A stretch of DNA of 64,000 bases from Curvibacter sp. AEP1-3 (GCF_002163715.1 NZ_CP015698.1:434001-498000); one strand, 5' to 3'. Positions 30,366 through 39,003 are shown, counted from the stretch's first letter. The notes: generated by a model not told the origin, from the letters alone. Numbers and translations are program-made.

Positions 30366-31067
30366 ATGAACCGCGACAAAGCCCTATCCAAGATCAAGAA
30401 GTGCCTGGCGCTGGCAGCTTCCAGCAACCGGCATGAAGCCGCCGCTGCCATGCGCCAAGCTCAAAAGCTGATGGCCGAGTACGGCCTGACTGAATCGGAC
30501 GTGAGCTTGGCCGATGTGGCCGAACGCGAGGCCCCCGCACGCATGGCGGCCATCACACGCTGGGAGAGCACGCTGGCGAGAATCATCGCGGTGGCCTTCG
30601 GTTGCGAGCACTTCTCGCGGACCAACTACACGCTGCCTGCATGGGGCGCTCGTGTGAAGCAACGCGGATATGTATTTGTGGGCGTCGGCGCGGCGCCTGA
30701 GATTGCAAGCTACGCCTACACAGTGCTGGCACGACAGTGTGCAAAGGACCGACTTACCCACATCCGCAAGCAGCCCAAGAACTGCAAGCCCATCACCAAG
30801 ACGGCGCGCGGTGACCAGTTTGCCATGGGCTGGGTATATGGCGTGGCCGACCTGGTTGAAACCTTCGCTGGGGCAGAACGCAACCACGCGCTGATTGAGC
30901 AGTACATGGAACGGCACCATCCTGATCTGGCAGAAGCCAAGGTCAAGGACAGCACCAAGGGTCGCAACATCAGTCACAACGACCTGGCGCAGGGCCATCA
31001 AGCAGGCCGTAGCGCCCGTCTGTCCAAAGGGCTGGACAGCGTGGCGCAGAGGGAGCTGTTGGCATGA
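30366..31067 (+). CDS. DUF2786 phage protein
   Basis: A 233-aa protein. The N-terminal segment (NRDKALSKIKKCLALAASSNRHEAAAAMRQAQKLMAEYGL) is the DUF2786 signature. The rest resembles the DUF7168-type extension with a conserved FGCEHF region and GWVYGVADLVE. Function unknown, frequent in Mu-like phages. It has an AAAGGATG Shine-Dalgarno and is first gene after the tandem terminators. Confidence 0.8.
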   Translation: MNRDKALSKIKKCLALAASSNRHEAAAAMRQAQKLMAEYGLTESDVSLADVAEREAPARMAAITRWESTLARIIAVAFGCEHFSRTNYTLPAWGARVKQRGYVFVGVGAAPEIASYAYTVLARQCAKDRLTHIRKQPKNCKPITKTARGDQFAMGWVYGVADLVETFAGAERNHALIEQYMERHHPDLAEAKVKDSTKGRNISHNDLAQGHQAGRSARLSKGLDSVAQRELLA

Positions 31068-31516
31068 AACACATTGCCGCTATCCACGTCCTCAAGGGCC
31101 TGCTCAAGCTGCAGGACGATGACTACCGCGCGCTCCTCAACAACCTGGTCGGCAAGACCAGCTCCAAGGCCATGACCACGGCCGAGCTGTCCAAGGTGCG
31201 CACGCATATGGACGGCCTGGCAAAGCGCATGGGAGTACAAACACCGGCGCCCAAGGGCGCCGTAGCCGCCAAAGAACGCCCCCAGGTGCGCAAGCTCAAG
31301 GCTATGTGGTGGGCGCTGGCTGACGTTGGTGCCGTGGAGCGCCCTGCGGACGCTGCCGCCTGCACGCAGGCCGTGGAGGCATGGGCCAAGCGCCAGTCGA
31401 CGGGTAGCAAGGTGGGCCGGATTGACGCGCTGCGCTTTGCCGATTCCCTCCAACTGAACAAGCTCATTGAAGAAATGAAGGCTTGTGGAGACCGGGTAGG
31501 AGCGCCCACGCTATGA
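31064..31516 (+). CDS. gemA: GemA-like regulatory protein (Mu gp16 family)
   Basis: A 150-aa protein of the gp16/DUF1018 family: IHVLKGLLKLQDDDYRALLNNLVGKTSSKAMTTAELSKVRTHM at the N-terminus and MWWALADVGAVE in the middle. In Mu, GemA affects host gene expression and DNA topology. Coupled by ATGA overlaps to DUF2786 and to the Mor-like gene. Confidence 0.8.
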   Translation: MKHIAAIHVLKGLLKLQDDDYRALLNNLVGKTSSKAMTTAELSKVRTHMDGLAKRMGVQTPAPKGAVAAKERPQVRKLKAMWWALADVGAVERPADAAACTQAVEAWAKRQSTGSKVGRIDALRFADSLQLNKLIEEMKACGDRVGAPTL

Positions 31517-31995
31517 GCCGCACCGCCCCTGTTCTGACCATCAAGCCTGAGGCTCTGCCCGAGAGCCTGCGTGAGCTGGTGCGTGTGATTGGTGAGGCTG
31601 ACACCCTGCGCCTGATCGGCATGCATGGGGGCGCACGGGTTACGGTGCCCAAGACACCCAAGGCGGAACACCCACTGCGCATGGCACTCAGTGAAGAGGC
31701 CTTTAACCTCCTGGTGCAGGAATACGGTGGCGAAGCTTTTGACCTGCCCAAGGGCGACTCATACCTGCGCGAGCTGCGCCACGACCAGGTGCGCCAATGC
31801 AGGGAGCAAGGTCTGACAGTTGATGAGACGGCAGAGGCCACAGGCTACAGCCGCCGCCACGTGCTCAACATCTTGGGTGGGCATGGCGACAACACCGATC
31901 ACTTCACTATGGACCTCTTCGCCAAAGAGGCTCCGGCCCCCCGCAGCACACCGGGCGCGGCCAATGATCCATTTGGCCTGGGCGGACGTCTGTGA
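31513..31995 (+). CDS. Mor-like transcription activator
   Basis: A 160-aa protein of the Mor/C family. LVRVIGEADTLRLIGMHGGARVTVPKT is the family dimerisation part. VRQCREQGLTVDETAEATGYSRRHVLNILG is the C-terminal helix-turn-helix. Mor/C proteins switch on middle or late phage promoters with weak -10 and no good -35. Its likely targets are the promoter in 31996-32047 or the four GGTGAA-N4-TTCACC promoters. Only one Mor/C-family protein is visible, whereas Mu has two (Mor and C). Confidence 0.8.
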   Translation: MSRTAPVLTIKPEALPESLRELVRVIGEADTLRLIGMHGGARVTVPKTPKAEHPLRMALSEEAFNLLVQEYGGEAFDLPKGDSYLRELRHDQVRQCREQGLTVDETAEATGYSRRHVLNILGGHGDNTDHFTMDLFAKEAPAPRSTPGAANDPFGLGGRL

Positions 31996-32047
31996 GACTT
32001 GCCTTAAACTTTGTTCGGCTGTATTGGTATTGAGCGAAAGACCTTTT

Positions 32048-32353
32048 ATGAACAGTGCAGAGCTTGGCGCTATCGCCAGAAGGAATGCCGGGTTGTTGGA
32101 GCAGATTCAGAAAGCCCAACAAGAGATAGAAGAAAGACAGCGATTGATTCGGCGCCTACAGGCGGAAATGAAAGAGTCGGTAAAGGCATCGGGTGCTAAA
32201 GTAACGCCAGGTGTGTGTGCGTGCGTCAAGGATAGTGTCCAGCGCGGCAACTCATATGCGGAGGTCGGACAAGCGTTCGGGATAAGTAAAGCAACCGTTT
32301 CCTTGATCGTGAATAACAAGTACCGGACCAAGTCACTCCTCAAAGGCACCTAG
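32048..32353 (+). CDS. HTH protein, candidate late regulator
   Basis: A 101-aa protein. The N-terminal coiled coil (NAGLLEQIQKAQQEIEERQRLIRRLQAEM) would dimerise it, and the C-terminal HTH (NSYAEVGQAFGISKATVSLIVNN) would bind DNA. It is alone between the Mor-like gene and the terminator before the late promoter, the place of C in Mu. Not a C homologue by sequence. A role in late control is inference. Confidence 0.6.
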   Translation: MNSAELGAIARRNAGLLEQIQKAQQEIEERQRLIRRLQAEMKESVKASGAKVTPGVCACVKDSVQRGNSYAEVGQAFGISKATVSLIVNNKYRTKSLLKGT

Positions 32354-32423
32354 GGGCGTTTAATACCCCTTCAATAATCGTTTACAGAGTTTGCGGCACC
32401 ATCCGGGCGCAAACACCCCTATC

Positions 32424-32456
32424 AGGCCCCGTAGTTCCCGCTTCGGGGCCTTTGCT
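32424..32456 (+). terminator. intrinsic terminator before the late promoter
   Basis: GGCCCCG (32425-32431) / CGGGGCC (32444-32450) followed by TTTG. It shields the structural operon from early transcription and ends just 2 bp before the late palindrome. Confidence 0.65.
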
Positions 32457-32458
32457 TT

Positions 32459-32504
32459 GGTGAAGCGTTTCACCATGACGTAATTGACCCTGCTCGGCAC
32501 AGTG
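32459..32504 (+). promoter_or_regulatory. late promoter B (head operon)
   Basis: GGTGAAGCGTTTCACC (32459-32474), then ATGACG, then GCACAGT at 32498-32504. The protease ATG is at 32511, 36 bp after the palindrome. A palindrome centre near -41 would put the start site almost at the ATG. Confidence 0.65.
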
Positions 32505-32510
32505 CAGGGC

Positions 32511-33686
32511 ATGACACAAGCAAACCAATCTGCCCACGAGTTCAAAGGCCTGTCCGACTGGATTGAGGTGTTCCGCGCTGGAACACATACCGACAGCAAA
32601 GGCCGCAGCTGCACCTTCACTGAAGCTGACCTGGATCAGATGGTCAGCAACCTGGCACTTGGCGCCGCGCCTGCTGTGCTGGGGCACCCCAAGCACAACG
32701 ACCCTGCCTTTGCCTGGGTAAAGCCCGATGGTGCCAAGCGCGAGGGCAGTTCCCTGTTCGTGAAGTTTGAAGACATCAATCCGGCCTTTGAAGCTGGCGT
32801 GAACAGTGGTGCCTACCGCAACCGCTCTGTCTCAGTGTTCCAGGACAAAGACGCTGGCTGGCGTATGCGTCATGTGGGCTGGCTGGGTGCTGCTGCTCCG
32901 GCCATTGATGGCTTGACCCCGCTGGACTACAGCGCCGAGGTGGATGCCTACGAGTTTGACGCCGAAGACTGGGATATCGGCTACGCCCTGGGCGACACAG
33001 CGGAGCTGCTGCGTGGCCTGCGTGAGCAGCTCATTGCGGACAAGGGCATTGAAGCTGCTGACGCGGCCTTGCCCAACTGGCGCATCCAGTCTGTAGCGGA
33101 TGCCGCAGAGCGAGTGAAGGCTGCGGCTCGCACTGAAGTGGCACTAGGCACAGCAGGTTCTTTTTCTCAACTCAACAACACCGGAGGTGATATGACGATT
33201 TCTCAAGAGCAGCTGAATGCTGCTGTTGCTAAGGCCCGCAAAGAAGCGGAAGACGCTGCTGCTGCAACTTTTGCAGCCAGCCAGGCTGAGCTGGTCCGTC
33301 TGCAGGGCGAACGCCAGGCGGAACGCATTGGTGCGCTGATTACCGGCTGGACAGCTGGCGGAAAGATCACGCCCGCACAAACCGAAGGTCTGGCCGAGTT
33401 CATGACCTCGATTGAAGGCGGCGCAGGTGAGTTCACCTTCAGTGCCGCCGATAAGTCGGAAGTCAAAAAGGCACCCGCTCAGTTCTTTGCTGAGTTCATG
33501 GACAAGCTCAAACCGGTGATCAAGCTGGGCAACCAGTCTGATCTCGGCGGCGATCAAAACGCGATCGACCGTACTGATGCGAACCAAATCGCCGACCGTG
33601 CACGCGAGTACATGAAAGAACAAGAGGGTAAGGGCTTGTCGGTGTCTTTACCTGAAGCAGTGGCCTACGTGTCCCGCGCTGCCTAA
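32511..33686 (+). CDS. phage protease/scaffold (Mu gpI-like)
   Basis: A 391-aa fusion. The N-terminal protease part contains WIEVFRAGTHTDSKGR, VLGHPKHNDPAFAWV (the family GHPxxxxPAxGWV motif) and YRNRSVSVF. The C-terminal third is a scaffold-like helical region. It should cleave the scaffold and possibly capsid proteins during head maturation. A separate in-frame start at 33192 likely makes the scaffold alone, as Mu makes gpZ from within gene I. Confidence 0.85.
   Translation: MTQANQSAHEFKGLSDWIEVFRAGTHTDSKGRSCTFTEADLDQMVSNLALGAAPAVLGHPKHNDPAFAWVKPDGAKREGSSLFVKFEDINPAFEAGVNSGAYRNRSVSVFQDKDAGWRMRHVGWLGAAAPAIDGLTPLDYSAEVDAYEFDAEDWDIGYALGDTAELLRGLREQLIADKGIEAADAALPNWRIQSVADAAERVKAAARTEVALGTAGSFSQLNNTGGDMTISQEQLNAAVAKARKEAEDAAAATFAASQAELVRLQGERQAERIGALITGWTAGGKITPAQTEGLAEFMTSIEGGAGEFTFSAADKSEVKKAPAQFFAEFMDKLKPVIKLGNQSDLGGDQNAIDRTDANQIADRAREYMKEQEGKGLSVSLPEAVAYVSRAA
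33192..33686 (+). CDS. scaffold protein from internal start (Mu gpZ-like)
   Basis: ATG at 33192 lies in frame 227 codons into the protease gene and is preceded by GGAGGTGA, the best Shine-Dalgarno in the whole late region. The product (164 aa, MTISQEQLNAAVAKARKEAE...) is a charged helical protein of scaffold type. Confidence 0.7.
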   Translation: MTISQEQLNAAVAKARKEAEDAAAATFAASQAELVRLQGERQAERIGALITGWTAGGKITPAQTEGLAEFMTSIEGGAGEFTFSAADKSEVKKAPAQFFAEFMDKLKPVIKLGNQSDLGGDQNAIDRTDANQIADRAREYMKEQEGKGLSVSLPEAVAYVSRAA

Positions 33687-33722
33687 GCCCACCCACTTAT
33701 TGATTAACTCTCGGAGAAACGC

Positions 33723-34106
33723 ATGGCTAATCCTTTGCTGGCAGTGAACTACGTTGCAGACGCTGCCATTCCTAACAACCGCCTGGTCCGCTTCGGAACG
33801 GGTGATCGCAACGTGACTTTGGCTACAGCAGCCACTGACTCCATTATTGGCGTGGTGAACGAAATGCCTCCAGGTATCGCTACAGGCGAGCGTGTGGACG
33901 TTGTTCGTGTGGGCATTGCCTGGGTGGAAGCCGGGGCAGCCATCACTCGTGGGGCTTTGATTACATCCGACGCATCTGGACGTGCAGTTACAGCTGCCCC
34001 TGCAGCCGGTGTGAACAACCGAATCATCGGCATTGCGGATGAATCTGCAACTGCTGCCGGTGACGTCATTCGATTCACCATCGAACCGGGCTCTGTCCAG
34101 GGCTAA
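33723..34106 (+). CDS. head decoration protein (DUF2190-like)
   Basis: A 127-aa beta-rich protein with the capsid-cement pattern: FGTGDRNVTLATAATDSIIGVVNE, VDVVRVGIAWVEAGAAITRGALITSDASGRAV and VNNRIIGIADES. It would sit on the capsid surface and stabilise it. Directly before the major capsid gene. A weak hairpin (CCAGTCC...GGGACTGG) follows at 34111-34132. Confidence 0.8.
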   Translation: MANPLLAVNYVADAAIPNNRLVRFGTGDRNVTLATAATDSIIGVVNEMPPGIATGERVDVVRVGIAWVEAGAAITRGALITSDASGRAVTAAPAAGVNNRIIGIADESATAAGDVIRFTIEPGSVQG

Positions 34107-34166
34107 TAGCTAGCGCCAGTCCTTTGGGACTGGCTTGAGACCACTCATTCACTTTCAGGAGAAAAC

Positions 34167-35123
34167 ATGGCTACTACTGCCTTTCCTATCAATCCGACGC
34201 TGACCGCGATCGCGATGGTGTATTCCAACCCAGCTACTGCACTGATTGCTGATGAGGTGATGCCACGCATCTCGACAGCGAAGAAGTTCGCCTGGTCCAA
34301 CTATGACGTCGCTCAAGGCTTTACCGTGCCGCAAACCTTGGTGGGTCGCAAGAGCGTGCCAACCGAAGTGGATTTCACTGGAACGCTGGTCAATGATGAA
34401 GTGCTGGATTACGGCCTGGACGATATCGTGCCCAACGACGAAATTGAAGCCTTCAATTCCCAGGTGAAACCTACACGTGGTGGCCCGGTGAATCCTTTGG
34501 ATGTGAGCACTATGCTGACCACCAAGCTGATTCAACTGGACCGCGAGGTCCGCGTGGCGAACCGCGTTTTCAACACGGCAAGCTATTCAGGAAGCAACCA
34601 GGTAACCCTCTCGGGCACTGGCCAGTGGTCTGACTTTGTTAACAGCAACCCGTTGGATGCCATTTTGTCTGCCCTGGACATTCCGGTGTACCGGCCAAAC
34701 GTGGCGGTTTTTGGCCAAGCAGCTTTCACCAAGGTGCGCCAGCATCCGCGCGTTGTGCAAGCCGTGTTCGGCACCGCTCAGAACGGTGGCGTGGTTACTC
34801 GTGAACAACTGGCTCAAGTGTTGGAAATCCAAAAAGTTGTGGTGGGTGCAGGCTTTGTCAACACTGCCCGTAAGGGACAAGCCGTTAACAACCAGCGCGT
34901 CTGGGGCAAGCATGCCGCATTCCTTTATGTCGACAAGGAAGCAGCAATGGCGCAGCAGCCTTGCTGGGGCTTCACTGCCCAGTGGGGAGATCGGGTGGCT
35001 GGAGAAATGCCTGAGCCCAAGATGGGCATTCGTGGCTCGCAACGTGTACGCGTTGCGGAGTCTGTGAAAGAAGTAGTGAGTGCTCCGGCACTGGGGTACT
35101 ACTTTCAGAACGCTGTGGCCTAA
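34167..35123 (+). CDS. major capsid protein
   Basis: A 318-aa HK97-fold-type capsid protein by position and pattern: an N-terminal arm (NPTLTAIAMVYSNPATALIADEVMPRI), GLDDIVPNDEI, RPNVAVFGQAAFTKVRQHPRV and the C-terminal VRVAESVKEVVSAPALGYYF. It has a good Shine-Dalgarno (CAGGAG) and is followed by a strong hairpin, as expected for the most abundant late product. Confidence 0.82.
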   Translation: MATTAFPINPTLTAIAMVYSNPATALIADEVMPRISTAKKFAWSNYDVAQGFTVPQTLVGRKSVPTEVDFTGTLVNDEVLDYGLDDIVPNDEIEAFNSQVKPTRGGPVNPLDVSTMLTTKLIQLDREVRVANRVFNTASYSGSNQVTLSGTGQWSDFVNSNPLDAILSALDIPVYRPNVAVFGQAAFTKVRQHPRVVQAVFGTAQNGGVVTREQLAQVLEIQKVVVGAGFVNTARKGQAVNNQRVWGKHAAFLYVDKEAAMAQQPCWGFTAQWGDRVAGEMPEPKMGIRGSQRVRVAESVKEVVSAPALGYYFQNAVA

Positions 35124-35133
35124 AAGCCCAAGG

Positions 35134-35170
35134 GAGCAGGGGCTTAGTCCCCTGCTTCAAGTTTTCAACT
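35134..35170 (+). terminator. partial terminator or processing hairpin after the capsid gene
   Basis: GAGCAGGGG (35134-35142) pairs with CCCCTGCTT (35149-35157), followed by CAAGTTTTC. The short U-run suggests incomplete termination, which would raise capsid mRNA over downstream genes. Confidence 0.5.
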
Positions 35171-35183
35171 ACCGGAGTTAACT

Positions 35184-35633
35184 ATGAACAAAACACGCAA
35201 TTCCTTGGCGGTGATGGTCGCGCTGACAGCCCTGGTCGTCGTAGAACACGACGGCATTAAATATGGCCCTGGCCAACCTGCCGGGACTGACTTTGAGGCA
35301 TCAGAGACCGAGGCAGCAGCATTGCTGGAGGTCAAAGCCGTCAAGATTTATGAGGCCAGTGCCACTTCCGAGGAAAGCCGCAATACCGAGCAGGAAGCCG
35401 CTATTGCGGAGAACGTTGCAGCTGTGCTTGCGCAGACCCGCCTTGATTTGCAGGCAGCTGCAGATGCACAAGCCAAGGCAGACGCTGATGCCAAGGCAGC
35501 ATCCGAGGCACAGGCCAAGGCTGATGCAGATGCAAAAACCGTAGCCGATGAACGCGCCAAACTGGACGCTGAAATCAAAGCTTTCGAAGAAGCCAAGGCC
35601 GCTGCTGCCAAGGCTGCTGCGAAGAAGGCCTAA
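35184..35633 (+). CDS. Ala-rich coiled-coil phage protein
   Basis: A 149-aa protein. The N-terminal 50 residues (VVEHDGIKYGPGQPAGTDFEASETEAAALLEVKAVKIYE) look like the small DUF7210-type head domain. The rest is a long coiled coil with repeats of the type AQAKADADAKA and an Ala/Lys tail. It may connect head proteins or act in assembly. The low-complexity DNA makes this gene prone to length change. Confidence 0.65.
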   Translation: MNKTRNSLAVMVALTALVVVEHDGIKYGPGQPAGTDFEASETEAAALLEVKAVKIYEASATSEESRNTEQEAAIAENVAAVLAQTRLDLQAAADAQAKADADAKAASEAQAKADADAKTVADERAKLDAEIKAFEEAKAAAAKAAAKKA

Positions 35634-35639
35634 ACGCCA

Positions 35640-36155
35640 ATGGCCTACGCGACCCCCCAGCGCTTCATCCAGGAATATGGCCTGGATGAGACCACCCAGC
35701 TCTTGGCCGATGAGCAGCAACTGCTCACCAGTCAGTTGCTGAGTGATGCGCTGGCCGGGTCATGGACTGGTACGCCCAGTGCTGCCGAGCAGGCTGCGGC
35801 CAATGCCGCCAAAGACCGCATCACCCGCAAGCTGGCGACCGTGAGTAACTTCATGGACGGTTACCTTCGTGGCGCTGTCACATTGCCGCTTTCAACGTCT
35901 GACGCTAATGCGGGCACCCTTGAGGAGTGCTGCATCGCCTTGGCTCGTGAGGGCGTGTCTGATGACTCTGACAACGCCACGGAGCGGATGGTGCAGATCG
36001 CTGATCGGTGGCGCGCCTGGTTGAAGGATGTTCAGTCTGGCAGGGTGTCTTTGATCACGGTTGCCGGGGAGGAAGTGGCTAGCCGTGGGCGTGTGCGCAC
36101 TGGGCAGGCTGCATCCAATTTCAACTGGGGCAGCTTTACGCCCAGGAGCTATTGA
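35640..36155 (+). CDS. DUF1320 protein (Mu gp36-like)
   Basis: A 171-aa head-tail joining protein: MAYATPQRFIQEYGLDETTQLL at the start, then a helical DUF1320 body ending DRWRAWLKDVQSGRVSL. In Mu the homologue is gp36. Its TGA overlaps the next ATG (TGATG). Confidence 0.8.
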   Translation: MAYATPQRFIQEYGLDETTQLLADEQQLLTSQLLSDALAGSWTGTPSAAEQAAANAAKDRITRKLATVSNFMDGYLRGAVTLPLSTSDANAGTLEECCIALAREGVSDDSDNATERMVQIADRWRAWLKDVQSGRVSLITVAGEEVASRGRVRTGQAASNFNWGSFTPRSY

Positions 36156-36601
36156 TGGCAGGCACATCCATTCGCTATGGCTTTGATGCAAGCCCTATCA
36201 GCTTGCATCTCGCGCGCCTGGCAGTGCTGGGTGCAAACCAGTTTGCAGAGGTCCGCCGGGATATCGGTGAGTACTTCAAAGGCGACATCCAGGACAACCT
36301 GGACGGGCAAAAGCTGTTTGATGGCAAGCCCATGGAGCAAAGCGAGGCTGCTATCGGCCGCGCCGGTAAGACGCTGATCCACAAGGGCCACCTGCGGGAC
36401 AGCTACGACTACCAGCTGGAAGGCGCTGGCCTAGCTATCGGTAGCATCTCGGTCTATGCCGCCATTCACCACTTTGGAGGTGAAACAGGTCGCAAGGGGC
36501 ACCGCTTCACCCTTCCCGCTCGCCCAGTGATGGGCTTCGGAGAGCGCCAAGAGCGCCGTATTGGTGACCTGTTGATTGCTGAGCTGAGGGCGCTGCAATG
36601 A
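36155..36601 (+). CDS. phage virion morphogenesis protein (Mu gpG-like)
   Basis: A 148-aa protein. It shows FAEVRRDIGEYFKGDIQDN, TLIHKGHLRDSYDYQ, VYAAIHHFGGETGRKGHRFTLPARPVMGF, the hallmark of the virion morphogenesis/tail-completion family. Start ATG at 36155 with AGGAG upstream. It completes the connector or tail terminus. Confidence 0.85.
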   Translation: MAGTSIRYGFDASPISLHLARLAVLGANQFAEVRRDIGEYFKGDIQDNLDGQKLFDGKPMEQSEAAIGRAGKTLIHKGHLRDSYDYQLEGAGLAIGSISVYAAIHHFGGETGRKGHRFTLPARPVMGFGERQERRIGDLLIAELRALQ

Positions 36602-37200
36602 GCACAGCCCTGCTTGACCAGGTGGAAGCCTATGTCCGCGCAACGTTTCCCAAGACTGAAGTAGCGACGGTGCAGACCTATGGTGGCGAATTCAATACAG
36701 GCGAGATGGACAAGGTGAGCTACTCCTGCCCGGCCATCTTCTTAACTGTACTGGGCTGGCAACCACTGCACGCCGGCCATCGCTTGAGCGGGAAGTATGC
36801 CCGCCAAGTGCGTGTGGCCGCCTTCGTGGTGGCGAAGAACGCGAAGCGTGAAGTGCGTATGCGTCAGGGTATGGCCTTGGCTGAAAAGCTGTGCCTGGTG
36901 ATGCGCCAGTGGATGCCGGACAACTCTGCCTCCACATTAATTAATGTGGGACCGCTGGAGGATGACGCCTCCGCAGAAAACCTTTACAGCCGTGCGGTGG
37001 ACAAGTTGGGCCAGTCCGTTTGGCTGGTGGACTGGCACCAGGCGGTGAAGCCGATTGCTGGTGCTGACGGCAAGCCTGCACTTTATGACTGGCTGAGCGT
37101 TGCCATTGAAGACACCGCACGCATTACTGAGCCTGCAGCATCGTCGCCCACTGGCGCACCGCTGACAGTGACCGAAAAGATTATTTTCCCTACCAACTGA
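36598..37200 (+). CDS. DUF1834 protein (Mu gp37-like)
   Basis: A 200-aa protein with a phage tail-terminator-like layout (LLDQVEAYVRATFPKTEVATVQTYGGEF...GKYARQVRVAAFVVAKNAKREVRMRQGMALAEKL). Mu gp37 is the positional homologue. Overlaps the upstream gene by 4 bp. Confidence 0.75.
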   Translation: MSTALLDQVEAYVRATFPKTEVATVQTYGGEFNTGEMDKVSYSCPAIFLTVLGWQPLHAGHRLSGKYARQVRVAAFVVAKNAKREVRMRQGMALAEKLCLVMRQWMPDNSASTLINVGPLEDDASAENLYSRAVDKLGQSVWLVDWHQAVKPIAGADGKPALYDWLSVAIEDTARITEPAASSPTGAPLTVTEKIIFPTN

Positions 37201-37210
37201 CGGAGCCACT

Positions 37211-37435
37211 ATGCCCAAAGCAGAAACCAAGACCGCGCCTGAAGACACACAAGGCGTGGCAACCGCCCAAGAGACCCCTCGCCTGGGTGAACTGATTCAC
37301 GTCCAGGTGGCCGATGGCCTGGAGCTGATCAACAACGAAACCGGCAAGGACTTTGAGCCTGGTGTGCCCACGTTGCAGACCGTGACGGTGACCACTCTGC
37401 GCCGCTTGCAAGACGGGGACCTGGTGCGCGTTTAA
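37211..37435 (+). CDS. DUF2635 protein (Mu gp38-like)
   Basis: A 74-aa protein whose second half (VPTLQTVTVTTLRRLQDGDLVRV) matches DUF2635, a small protein found just before the sheath gene in Mu-like phages. Function unknown. Confidence 0.75.
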   Translation: MPKAETKTAPEDTQGVATAQETPRLGELIHVQVADGLELINNETGKDFEPGVPTLQTVTVTTLRRLQDGDLVRV

Positions 37436-37493
37436 ACGCCACCAAACCTGCATTCAAACGCTTTTTAAAACCAACTGAACGGAGGGCACCTAA

Positions 37494-38969
37494 ATGTCTA
37501 TTTCCAACTTGATGAGCTTGAACTTTCTGGTGCCCTACGTTGCCAGCAAGATTGATTTCAGCCGCGCGATTCGCGGCATGCGCGGTATGCCACGTCGCCT
37601 GCTCCTGGTGGGCCACAAGCTGGTGGGCGGTACGCTGGCCGTCAACACGCTGTCCACCATCACTACGGAGGCGGATGCCATCACCAAGCTGGGCGAAGGC
37701 TCCATGCTGCTGGCAATGTGGCGAGATGCCAAGGACAATGCTGACTTGGGCCTGCCCATTGATGTGATTGCCATTAATGAAGGCGGATCGGCAGTCAAGG
37801 CGACCAGTGCCCTTGTGGTTGGCGGCGCGCCTACCGTAGGTGGCGAGGTGATGCTGTACATCGGAGGTGAGCGGGTAAGCGTCGGTGTCACGACTGCCGA
37901 CACCTCGGCCACGATTGCAACCAAGTTGAACGCCGCCATCAATGCGATGGCTAAGCTTCCTGTCACTGCGTCCGTGGCTGCCAGTACGGTAACCATTACA
38001 GCCCGATGGGGTGGTCCTTCAGGCAATGACATCAATGTACGGACCACTTACTACCCAGACGATGCGCTGGCGACCGGTGTGACGCTGACAACGCCAGCTA
38101 TGGCAGGTGGTGCAGTGTTGCCAGATGTGACTCCTGTGATCACGGCGATGAACCTCTACCGTGCGACGGAAATCGTCAACCCATTCACAGATAGCCCCAA
38201 CATGGTGTTGTTTGAAAACGAGCTGGCTGCACGCTGGTTGCAAAACAACATGCAGGATGCGATGGTAGTGACCTGCGTGCGTGGCACTGAGGCCGCCATC
38301 ACCACCTGGCTGAATACCCGCAACAGCCCGCATGTGCACACCATTGCTGTGACCAATGACTGCACTTCCCCTTGGGAGACTGCAGCCATGGCAGGTGCGG
38401 CGATTGAAAGCAGCGCTGCCATTGACCCGGCTGTGGGGCCGACTGCCAAGTTGTTGGGCTACAGAGGGCCTGTGCAGGGTGCAGGTTTTGTAGTTGACAG
38501 CATGAATAACCTGCTGGCAAAAGGCGGCTCACCACTGAACATTGCTGTGGATTACACCGGCAGCCTGCTGCGCATGGTGACTAACTACAAGCTGAGCCCT
38601 GGTGGCGCGCCTGACCGCAGCATGGCCGAAATGTGCTGGCTCAAGACAATGAGCTTCTACCGTTGGTACCGGGTGACCGAGTTCCAGAACAAGTACAACA
38701 ACGCCGGTTACAAGCTGGGGCAGTACGTGGATCAGCCTATTCCTGGTCAGAAGATCATGACGGTTGATTTGGCCGAAGAAATCATGATTGGGCTGTACAA
38801 GATCTTCTGCGATGCAGGCCTGTGCCAGAACATGCCGTATTACATCTCGACCTTGAAGGTGGAGATTGATGCCCCGAACGGCAAATTGAAGATCATGGAT
38901 GAGCCTGTGATCCTGACCCAACACTACCAGACCGAGGTGACCAGCAACGTGGTTGCGGGTCAGGTGTAA
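37494..38969 (+). CDS. tail sheath protein (Mu gpL-like)
   Basis: A 491-aa contractile sheath protein. It has an N-terminal polymerisation arm, a middle surface domain with GGPSGNDINVRTTYYPDD, and a C-terminal core ending YYISTLKVEIDAPNGKLKIMDEPVILTQHYQTEVTSNVVAG. Position before the tube gene and length fit gpL. GGAGGG lies upstream of the ATG. Confidence 0.88.
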   Translation: MSISNLMSLNFLVPYVASKIDFSRAIRGMRGMPRRLLLVGHKLVGGTLAVNTLSTITTEADAITKLGEGSMLLAMWRDAKDNADLGLPIDVIAINEGGSAVKATSALVVGGAPTVGGEVMLYIGGERVSVGVTTADTSATIATKLNAAINAMAKLPVTASVAASTVTITARWGGPSGNDINVRTTYYPDDALATGVTLTTPAMAGGAVLPDVTPVITAMNLYRATEIVNPFTDSPNMVLFENELAARWLQNNMQDAMVVTCVRGTEAAITTWLNTRNSPHVHTIAVTNDCTSPWETAAMAGAAIESSAAIDPAVGPTAKLLGYRGPVQGAGFVVDSMNNLLAKGGSPLNIAVDYTGSLLRMVTNYKLSPGGAPDRSMAEMCWLKTMSFYRWYRVTEFQNKYNNAGYKLGQYVDQPIPGQKIMTVDLAEEIMIGLYKIFCDAGLCQNMPYYISTLKVEIDAPNGKLKIMDEPVILTQHYQTEVTSNVVAGQV

Positions 38970-39003
38970 GTCGGGCCTTATTTGAAACTACCAGGAGAAA
39001 CAC

